19,146 bases of DNA from Pseudomonadota bacterium (GTDB taxonomy: Bacteria; Myxococcota_A; Polyangia; Polyangiales; Polyangiaceae): positions 1 through 19,146 of the forward strand of contig JAEYYX010000043.1 in NCBI GenBank assembly GCA_023428245.1. Direction: 5' to 3'. The notes under the pieces were generated by a model. It saw only the letters and a list, made by a program, of their open reading frames with translations. It was not told the origin of the DNA and ran no database searches. Of the stretch, positions 1 through 5,099 are shown piece by piece; position 1 is the stretch's first letter, and every line of letters starts with the position of its first letter. Made by a program: the position numbers and the translations under genes.

Positions 1-80
1 GGCTCCGAGTGCGCCGCCCAGCGCGGCTCCGAGTGCGCCGCCCAGCGCGGCTCCGAGTGCGCCGCCCAGCGCGGCTCCGA
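1..80 (+). repeat. 24-bp tandem repeat, about 3.3 copies, in coding sequence
   Basis: Three identical 24-bp units cover 1-24, 25-48 and 49-72, and a fourth begins at 73 and breaks off after 8 bp. Read in the frame of the gene that ends at 934, each unit encodes the octapeptide APSAPPSA. The array probably continues left of the window, so its copy number is unknown. The unit length is a multiple of three, so copy-number change keeps the frame. Confidence 0.9.
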
Positions 81-934
81 TTACAGAGCGCAGTCTGAGC
101 GACGCGGCGCTGCCGCCCCCGGTGCCAGAGCCGCCCCCGGTCGTTCGCCCTCCTTTCCCAAGGATTGCGCGCACAGAGGCCTCTCCTCGAGCGATCCAAG
201 CCTCCGCTTCGGAAGCTCCCGGTGCTTCTGCAGGGGATGCCGCGGCGCCCCGTCCGGAGTCCCCGCGCACACGAGACGTGGAGGCGAGCCGGGCGACGGC
301 CGAGGAGCGAGCGCCGAAGGATGCGGCGAAGCAAGAGGGCGCAGCCCGAAGCGACCCCTCCGCCAGCGGCGCACCGATTCGAGGAGAGGCTTCGGCTGTT
401 CGAATTCGGACCACGCGCGCCTCTGACGCGCGCCCTGATCGTTCCGAAGCGAAGTCCGATGAGCCGCCGCGCTTTCTGTACGAGGCGGGCGAGTGGGTCT
501 GGACCGTCGACTACGGTTGGATTTGGATCCCGAAGGATCTCACTGTCAGCTCATCGGGTGGCGAAAGTTTCGCCTATCTCTATACGCCCCTTTATGGCTG
601 GTCCTGGTACGTCGCGCCTTGGGGCGCCGGGCCGTACAGGTGGGGCTCCTGGGCGGTGAGCTCAGCGATCGGTATGGCTTTCTGGGCGGAGCACCGGGAT
701 GACTTCCTCAGGAGATCGAAGCCGACGGCCGGCCGAAGCAGAGCGGGCTACGTTGCGCCTGGGATGCGAGGCGCGCACGGGCGCGCCCGAGGGGATCGAG
801 ACGAGCGTCGGGCGCGCGCCGCTGACCGTTCACCGGAGCAGGCGCCCCGAGCAGAGCGGCCCCGGGAGCGCCATGAGCCGGGTACAGAGCGTCGTCGCCC
901 GCCAATTCGGGGCGCCGGGAGAGATTCTCGTTAA
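2..934 (+). CDS. Pro/Ala-rich protein with aromatic YGWxW core, 5' partial
   Basis: The frame is open from the left edge to the TAA at 932-934, so the N-terminus is missing and about 310 residues are visible. The order is APSAPPSA repeats, a low-complexity Pro/Ala/Arg/Glu-rich stretch, then a compact aromatic core at roughly 470-690 (FLYEAGEWVWTVDYGWIWIP, then YGWSWYVAPWGAGPYRWGSW). An Arg-rich basic tail follows. The repeated GW, YGW and PWG motifs recall Trp-rich surface or envelope proteins (DUF6600-like) seen in Myxococcota and other Proteobacteria. That relation is pattern recognition only. No catalytic motif is visible. The repetitive N-terminal part looks like a flexible linker. An internal GTG at 122 is a possible start but is not needed, because the frame is open upstream. 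Function unknown. Confidence 0.7.
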   Translation, partial: APSAPPSAAPSAPPSAAPSAPPSAAPITERSLSDAALPPPVPEPPPVVRPPFPRIARTEASPRAIQASASEAPGASAGDAAAPRPESPRTRDVEASRATAEERAPKDAAKQEGAARSDPSASGAPIRGEASAVRIRTTRASDARPDRSEAKSDEPPRFLYEAGEWVWTVDYGWIWIPKDLTVSSSGGESFAYLYTPLYGWSWYVAPWGAGPYRWGSWAVSSAIGMAFWAEHRDDFLRRSKPTAGRSRAGYVAPGMRGAHGRARGDRDERRARAADRSPEQAPRAERPRERHEPGTERRRPPIRGAGRDSR

Positions 935-944
935 AGAGACGGCG

Positions 945-957
945 CGGGCAAGGCCCG
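945..957. terminator. weak GC hairpin between gene end and tRNA-Ala
   Basis: A 5-bp stem (CGGGC/GCCCG) with a 3-nt loop lies 10 bp after the stop of the + strand gene and about 20 bp past the 3' end of the - strand tRNA-Ala. Its position suits a shared terminator for two converging transcripts. Neither side has a convincing run of T, so this is a weak call. Confidence 0.3.
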
Positions 958-979
958 GTCTTCGTCTCGAGGGTGGTGG

Positions 980-1055
<76 letters not shown>

Positions 1056-1219
1056 GGATAAGTTTTCTCGGCCTGAAGAGTTCGAGCCGAATCCCCTGCG
1101 GGTTCAGGGGCCGCGGACACTGCCACGACTTCTCCGAGTTGGCGAGAGAAAAAGTGCTCTGACTCGGAGGGACAGGGCCTGCTTTGCCGCTCTGGCGCCG
1201 AAATCGGCCCCGCGCGCGG

Positions 1220-1384
1220 TTACTCAGCGGCTTGGGACGCCCCGGCGGCAGTGGCTTCGTCGCTTGTGCCCCGCGCGACCCAGTAAATCGAGCCGAGAAG
1301 CAAGAGGGCGATGCCCAGCAAGGTGAAGCCGAGGGGAGTTTGGGGTTCGGCCAGGGGCGGAGTCGCGTCGTGAGCGTGAGCCAT
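1220..1384 (-). CDS. small single-pass membrane protein, 54 aa
   Basis: An ATG at 1384-1382 opens a 54-residue frame beginning MAHAHDATPP. It has a His/Pro-rich N-terminus, one strong hydrophobic segment (about residues 18-37, LGFTLLGIALLLLGSIYWVA) and a short acidic/Ala tail. A GGAG lies 11 nt before the ATG, which is a little far. The frame can be extended upstream to 1549, but that part is Arg/Cys-rich and overlaps the kinase start, so I prefer the short form. It is transcribed divergently from the kinase. I do not recognise a family. The clean transmembrane segment and start make a real gene likely but not certain. Confidence 0.55.
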   Translation of the reverse strand: MAHAHDATPPLAEPQTPLGFTLLGIALLLLGSIYWVARGTSDEATAAGASQAAE

Positions 1385-1436
1385 GTGGAGGAGGTCTCCG
1401 TATCGGGGGATCGTGGGATCGGTCAAGGCCCGAACC

Positions 1437-1466
1437 TTGACGCTATTTTTGGGCCCGGCGTAGGCT
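1437..1466 (+). promoter_or_regulatory. candidate housekeeping promoter for the kinase
   Basis: TTGACG (1437-1442) and TAGGCT (1461-1466) are separated by 18 bp, close to the sigma-70/sigma-A pattern as it often looks in GC-rich genomes. Transcription would begin near 1473. That leaves a usable leader for an ATG at 1529 but only about 11 nt for an ATG at 1484, which favours the later start. Confidence 0.45.
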
Positions 1467-1528
1467 CGACGGCGAGATAGGGTATGACGCAGCCGCTTCG
1501 GCCGCCGGGTGCCCGAAGAACAACGGCG

Positions 1529-2863
1529 ATGGCGACACAGCATCAACAACAGCGCTACCGAGTCATCGAGCGAATCGCGGCGGGTGGCATGGCGGAGGTC
1601 TTCCGCGCCGAGAGCGCGGGCCTCGAGGGCTTCAAGAAGACCGTCGCCATCAAGCGCGTCCTACCGAACCTCAGCGAGAAGAAGCAGTTCATCAACATGT
1701 TCCTGGACGAGGCGCGGCTCTCAGCCCACCTCGGACACTCGAACTGCGTTCAGGTTTTCGACATTGGTAAAGGCGACAGCGCGTACTTCATCGTGATGGA
1801 GTACGTGGACGGCGCCGACCTCAAAGCGATCATGGAGTCGCTGAAGTCGCGCGGTCAGATCATGCCCGTCGAAGAGGCATGCCTCGTCGCGGTGCGCATG
1901 TGCGAAGGCCTCGCTTACGCGCACGAGCTGAAGGATGAGAAGGGGCGTCCGCTCAACATCGTCCATCGGGACATGTCGCCTCCGAATATCCTCATCACGC
2001 GCTACGGTGAGGTGAAGATCGCTGACTTCGGGCTCGCCAAAGCAAATTCTCAGCTCGAAGAGAGCCAGCCGGGGGTCATCAAGGGGAAGTTCGGCTACTT
2101 ATCCCCGGAAGCGGCTCAGGGACGCGACGTCGACTCGCGAACGGATATCTATGCCGTAGGCATCATGCTCTGGGAGCTGCTCGCGGGACAGCGCCTCTTT
2201 CTGGGCGCGACGGATCTCGAGACGGTCAAGCTCGTTCAAAGGTCCGAGGTTCCGGATATCCGCACCATCAACCCGAACGTGCCAGCGAACTTGGCAGCCG
2301 TTTTGGCACGCACCCTGACCTTACATCCCGAGACGCGCTATCAGACAGCCCGAGCTCTCGGCGAAGATCTCAATCGCGTCCTCTTCTCGCTGTCTCGAGC
2401 AGTTTCCTCGTTCGATATCGCGAAGATCGTCACCGCGGCGCAAACCGAGATCGCTTTCGCCAAGAATCGCAAGGCGATGCGTCAGTCGATCATCGGGACC
2501 ATGATCGACGAAGCGCTCATCGAATTTACGTCTCTCGACGCGGGCGGCGCCTCACCGAGCGGTCCAGGCGCGAGCGTCTCGCTCACCTCGAACTCCATCG
2601 TCGGCAAGGTGCCTTCGGCGCCGGAGCAGGTCGACTGGGGTAGCAGTCTCAGCCTCCCGAAGCCTGAGCCGGAGGCCCCCGCGCGGCTGCCGCTGAGCGC
2701 TGAGCTCGGGAACCTCTCGGCCCTCGAGGACGAGAAACATCACTCTCATCACGCCGGGGAAACCGGGGGACGAAAGACCGCAACCGCTGTTGCTCTCGCT
2801 GCGGTGGCAGCCCTCGCGTTGGGACTCGGCTTCGCTTACTTCGCTGGGCTGATTCCGCGCTAA
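1529..2863 (+). CDS. membrane-anchored Ser/Thr protein kinase (Pkn2/Hanks type)
   Basis: An N-terminal eukaryotic-type kinase domain spans about residues 10-290 of 444. The Gly-rich loop reads IAAGGMAEVF, the ATP lysine lies in VAIKR, and the C-helix glutamate is probably in LDEARL. The catalytic loop is HRDMSPPN, followed by DFG and GYLSPEA, so every residue needed for phosphotransfer is present. The M-S-P-P loop in place of L-K-P-x is a common variant in myxobacterial kinases. A Pro/Ser/Ala-rich linker and a His-rich patch (HHSHH) lead to one C-terminal membrane helix (about 25 residues, ending AGLIPR). That puts the kinase in the cytoplasm with almost nothing outside, so no external sensor domain is visible. 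An upstream in-frame ATG at 1484 adds 15 Pro/Arg-rich residues with poor codon use. I chose 1529 for that reason and because of the candidate promoter. Substrates are unknown. Confidence 0.93.
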   Translation: MATQHQQQRYRVIERIAAGGMAEVFRAESAGLEGFKKTVAIKRVLPNLSEKKQFINMFLDEARLSAHLGHSNCVQVFDIGKGDSAYFIVMEYVDGADLKAIMESLKSRGQIMPVEEACLVAVRMCEGLAYAHELKDEKGRPLNIVHRDMSPPNILITRYGEVKIADFGLAKANSQLEESQPGVIKGKFGYLSPEAAQGRDVDSRTDIYAVGIMLWELLAGQRLFLGATDLETVKLVQRSEVPDIRTINPNVPANLAAVLARTLTLHPETRYQTARALGEDLNRVLFSLSRAVSSFDIAKIVTAAQTEIAFAKNRKAMRQSIIGTMIDEALIEFTSLDAGGASPSGPGASVSLTSNSIVGKVPSAPEQVDWGSSLSLPKPEPEAPARLPLSAELGNLSALEDEKHHSHHAGETGGRKTATAVALAAVAALALGLGFAYFAGLIPR

Positions 2864-2940
2864 GGATCGTCCGCGCCACTCGTGTCTCACGCGTGCTACT
2901 TCAGCGCGCTGCGCGAGATCACCGGCTCGAGCCCTCCCGA

Positions 2941-2990
2941 AAAAGACGAACGCCCGGGCAGCTGAGAGGCACGCCGGGCGTTTCGTTCAT
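2941..2990. terminator. bidirectional rho-independent terminator, kinase / infC
   Basis: AACGCCCGG (2949-2957) pairs with CCGGGCGTT (2974-2982), a 9-bp stem. On the minus strand the stem is followed within a few bases by TTTTT, a good terminator for infC, whose stop is at 3003. On the plus strand TTTCGTT follows, adequate for the kinase, whose stop is at 2863. It therefore separates two convergent genes. Confidence 0.8.
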
Positions 2991-3002
2991 GGAAGGGCGA
3001 GA

Positions 3003-3914
3003 TTACTTCTTGGCACCCTTCTCGGGCGACTCTTCTGCCTCGTCGTCGGCATCATCGTCGTCTTCGAAGTCTTCGTCGTCATCATCGAAGTCCTCGTCGT
3101 CTCCGTCGAAGTCTTCGTCGTCATCATCGAAGTCCTCGTCATCGTCGTCGTAGTCGTCTTCGTCGTAGTCGTCCTCTTCGGCGTCCCGTTGCTCCATCTC
3201 ATGAATGAGCTCGTCGACGCTTTTCGTCTGCGCTGCGCGCTCGGCCTCGGCCTGCGCTTGGCGACGACGTCGCTCGGCCTTCTCTTGGAGTTCGCGCTCG
3301 CGCTCGGCTGCGCGCTCCTTGGCTCGCTCGGCCTCTCGTTTCGTGCGCTCCTGGGCCACCCGGTGCAAGATCGCGGGCTTGGGCGCGACGAGGATGGCCA
3401 TGGCGCGGCCTTCCATCGTCGGCGGGAGCTCGACGTTGGCGAGATCCTCGGTGCCCTTGATGAGCTCCTCGAGCTGACCCCGAGCCATCTCGGGGTGAGC
3501 GATTTCGCGTCCGCGGAAGCGGCACACGACCTTGACCTTGTTCCCGGACTCGATGAAGCGGCGCATGGCCCGGAGTTTGACCTCCATGTCATGCTCGTCC
3601 GTCTTCGGGCGGAGCTTGATCTCCTTGACCTCGACGTTCGACTGCTTGCGCTTTGTCTCGCGCTTCTTCTTCGATTCCTCGTACTTGAACTTGCCGAAGT
3701 CGAGGATCTTGCAGACTGGCGGGTTCCCCTTGGGATTGATCTCGACGAGATCGAGGCCGACCTCTTTCGCGCGCCGAAGCGCGTCCTGGGTCGAGATGAC
3801 GCCGAGGTTCGTTCCGTCTTCAGCGACGACCAAAACCTCCGGGACGCGGATACGGTGGTTCACGCGGATTTGGGGGCCACGGGGTTCGGGACGAAAGCGG
3901 CGACGCATTGCCAT
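3003..3914 (-). CDS. infC: translation initiation factor IF-3 with long charged C-terminal tail
   Basis: IF-3 binds the 30S subunit, keeps 50S from joining early and checks start-codon/initiator tRNA pairing. Residues 1-180 of 303 carry both IF-3 domains. The N-domain has VNHRIRVPEVLVV and DLVEINPKGNPPVCKILDFGKFKYE. The C-domain has VKEIKLRPKTDEHD and FRGREIAHPEMA. The usual length is about 170-180, so about 120 residues are extra: a basic/acidic Arg-Glu-Ala stretch (181-228, probably helical), then a very acidic segment (246-293) of DDDDEDF-like repeats, ending in KGAKK. The Dsg protein of M. xanthus is also an IF-3 with a C-terminal extension, which has been linked to development. The start is ATG, with an in-frame TAA three codons upstream. 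E. coli uses AUU, and AUC is reported for dsg. The nearest Shine-Dalgarno-like AAAGGA ends 15 nt before the ATG, unusually far. No rpmI or rplT follows; a terminator does. Confidence 0.97.
   Translation of the reverse strand: MAMRRRFRPEPRGPQIRVNHRIRVPEVLVVAEDGTNLGVISTQDALRRAKEVGLDLVEINPKGNPPVCKILDFGKFKYEESKKKRETKRKQSNVEVKEIKLRPKTDEHDMEVKLRAMRRFIESGNKVKVVCRFRGREIAHPEMARGQLEELIKGTEDLANVELPPTMEGRAMAILVAPKPAILHRVAQERTKREAERAKERAAERERELQEKAERRRRQAQAEAERAAQTKSVDELIHEMEQRDAEEDDYDEDDYDDDDEDFDDDDEDFDGDDEDFDDDDEDFEDDDDADDEAEESPEKGAKK
3066..3140. repeat. 21/42-bp imperfect tandem repeat encoding the acidic tail of IF-3
   Basis: A 33-bp stretch beginning at 3066 recurs exactly at 3108, a 42-bp period. 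Within it the smaller unit is 21 bp, one heptad of the DDDDEDF type. The flanking sequence to about 3172 continues as degenerate GTC/ATC/TTC triplets that encode Asp, Glu and Phe/Tyr. All units keep the infC frame. Confidence 0.85.
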
Positions 3915-3956
3915 CTGAGGTTATTGGGGTCCTTTCAACGATCGGTTCGAGGTCAA

Positions 3957-3997
3957 ACTACAAAAACAAAACAGGACAGCGCTCAGGCGCCGTCCTG
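3957..3997 (-). terminator. rho-independent terminator or attenuator just upstream of infC
   Basis: On the minus strand a stem of 6 + 4 bp (CAGGAC and GCGC with one A-C mismatch, loop of 4) at 3997-3972 is followed by TTTTGTTTTTGT. This is a textbook intrinsic terminator pointing towards infC and ending about 43 nt before its ATG. It could end the tRNA-Val transcript, or act as an attenuator inside the infC leader. Confidence 0.8.
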
Positions 3998-4025
3998 ACG
4001 AGAGGCTGCATTTCTGCACAAGGGA

Positions 4026-4054
4026 AATAGAACGTCTTCCGAACGGGCTGTCCC
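4026..4054 (-). promoter_or_regulatory. weak candidate infC promoter
   Basis: On the minus strand, GGGACA (4054-4049) and TCTATT (4031-4026) are 17 bp apart, each with 4 of 6 consensus matches. If used, the infC leader would be about 105 nt and would include the terminator-like hairpin at 3972-3997. The -35 overlaps the perfect hairpin at 4039-4060. This is weak evidence on sequence alone. Confidence 0.25.
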
Positions 4055-4060
4055 GTTCGG
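4039..4060. other. perfect 9-bp stem-loop between tRNA-Val and infC
   Basis: CCGAACGGG pairs perfectly with CCCGTTCGG around a 4-nt loop. It has no T-run on either side, so it is not an intrinsic terminator by itself. It could be a processing or pausing structure in a tRNA-Val/infC transcript, a protein-binding site, or an operator. Confidence 0.6.
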
Positions 4061-4166
4061 TTCGCCTCGAAGCACCCTCCCTTGCGCTCCCATGGACATC
4101 TGCCAGAGGGCCGACATCAAGAATTCGAGGGCGGAAGGTTCATAGGAGGGCGTTGGGCGGAGACTG

Positions 4167-4238
<72 letters not shown>

Positions 4239-4286
4239 AGGAATCGGTCTAAGAGCCCAAAGGTTTTCGGGACTCGAAGGGCCCCG

Positions 4287-4315
4287 GGATTACCCCCTCC
4301 CTCGCATCCTGTCAA
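4287..4315 (-). promoter_or_regulatory. candidate promoter of tRNA-Val
   Basis: On the minus strand a perfect TTGACA (4315-4310) lies 17 bp before TAATCC (4292-4287), and the predicted start is about 40 nt ahead of the mature tRNA. The -35 is ideal and the -10 only partial. Transcripts from here could read on into infC if the intervening terminator is bypassed. Confidence 0.5.
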
Positions 4316-4367
4316 GCGGAGCCTCGGGGGCGCCCGCCGAAATCAGTCCGAAATCGGACCGGCCCGG

Positions 4368-4571
4368 TCAGGCCTCGTCCCGCTCGCGGTCCGAACCGCT
4401 CAGGCGGGGGGCGGCGCCGTCGTCCGGCGTCCCGTCTCCAGCGAGCCCTTTCTTGAACTCGCGGATGCCCTCACCGAGTCCCTTTCCAACCGCGGCGAGT
4501 TTGTTCCCGCCGAACAGCAAGACGACGACAAATCCAACGATCAACCAGTGGCTCAAGCTCATGGCGCCCAT
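4368..4571 (-). CDS. tatA: Sec-independent (twin-arginine) translocase subunit TatA/E
   Basis: This 67-residue protein has the standard TatA plan: a short N-terminus, one membrane helix (HWLIVGFVVVLLFG), a hinge, and an amphipathic helix (NKLAAVGKGLGEGIREFKKGL). A charged Asp/Arg/Glu tail follows. TatA oligomers form the conduit through which TatBC passes folded proteins carrying RR signal peptides across the inner membrane. The MGAMS start aligns with the usual MGxxS of the family. An ATG 12 nt upstream (4583) adds four residues, and neither start has a strong Shine-Dalgarno. No tatB or tatC is adjacent. It is divergent from yajC. A likely Tat substrate is encoded in the window (the DUF1552 protein). 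Confidence 0.93.
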   Translation of the reverse strand: MGAMSLSHWLIVGFVVVLLFGGNKLAAVGKGLGEGIREFKKGLAGDGTPDDGAAPRLSGSDRERDEA

Positions 4572-4630
4572 GACGCGTTCCATCTAGCACCAGGACCCGA
4601 ACCGGTCACGCGCACAATGTCGTCATCTGT

Positions 4631-4659
4631 TTGCTGATGGGGGGCTTTGCCGCTAGAAG
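4631..4659 (+). promoter_or_regulatory. candidate promoter of yajC-secDF-recJ
   Basis: TTGCTG (4631-4636) and TAGAAG (4654-4659) are 17 bp apart. Each matches the consensus only partly, but the position, about 50 nt before the GTG start of yajC, is right for a promoter of the operon. Confidence 0.3.
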
Positions 4660-4701
4660 CCCGGACCCTAACGTCAGCTCACGATTCCGAGCCCATCTTC
4701 C

Positions 4702-4706
4702 GGAGA
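4702..4706 (+). promoter_or_regulatory. ribosome binding site that fixes the yajC start
   Basis: GGAGA ends 6 nt before GTG at 4713. No comparable site precedes the in-frame GTG/ATG candidates upstream, so this decides for a GTG start and a 126-residue YajC. Confidence 0.7.
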
Positions 4707-4712
4707 TTCCCC

Positions 4713-5093
4713 GTGTCTTTCGCTCTGCAAACTCTCGCGCCGTCGCCGGGCCAAGCGACCACTACCACTGCGCCGAGCACCCCTGGCCCCGCCTCCCCGC
4801 AGGAAGCACCCAGCGGCCTCGGCATGCTGCTGCCGATCCTGATGTTCCTTCCGCTGATCTTGATGATGTTCTGGTCATCCAGGTCGCAGCAGAAGAAGCA
4901 ACAGAAGGTACTTGCCGAGCTGAAGAAGGGCGACTTCGTCCTGACCCAGTCAGGCATTCGCGGCAAGCTCGTCGAGCTGGGGGATCGCTTCGCAAAGATC
5001 GAGGTCGCTCCTGGGATGAAGATCGACGTGCTCAAGTCGGCCGTCCTCGGCAAGGATACGGCCGAGACGGGCGCCCAGCTCGAGAAGAAGTGA
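4713..5093 (+). CDS. yajC: Sec translocon accessory subunit YajC
   Basis: YajC is a small inner-membrane protein that associates with SecD/SecF and the SecYEG channel. The 126-residue product has a Pro/Thr/Ala-rich N-terminus that may face the periplasm. One membrane helix follows (LLPILMFLPLILMMFW), then the conserved cytoplasmic part: RSQQKKQQKVLAELKKGD, VLTQSGIRGKLVEL, and KIEVAPGMKIDVLKSAV. Family members are usually 85-115 residues, and the surplus is the Pro/Thr-rich N-terminus. The start is GTG with a well-placed GGAGA. The secD start follows the stop by only 6 bp, as in most yajC-secD-secF operons. Confidence 0.95.
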   Translation: MSFALQTLAPSPGQATTTTAPSTPGPASPQEAPSGLGMLLPILMFLPLILMMFWSSRSQQKKQQKVLAELKKGDFVLTQSGIRGKLVELGDRFAKIEVAPGMKIDVLKSAVLGKDTAETGAQLEKK

Positions 5094-5099
5094 GCGGCG

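Noticed and set aside
1083..1112. A hairpin CCCCTG/CAGGGG upstream of tRNA-Ala as a terminator
   Set aside because: Only 6 bp, no T-run in either direction and no gene ending near it.
1484..1528. A longer kinase starting at ATG 1484 (15 more residues)
   Set aside because: The extra residues are Pro/Arg-rich with an AGA codon, and the candidate promoter would leave only about 11 nt of leader. ATG 1529 fits better, but this is not proven.
3189..3998. A + strand 269-residue Leu/Asp/Glu-rich frame opposite infC
   Set aside because: It is a mirror of the infC coding region, whose product is clearly IF-3. Its composition follows from the antisense of charged codons.
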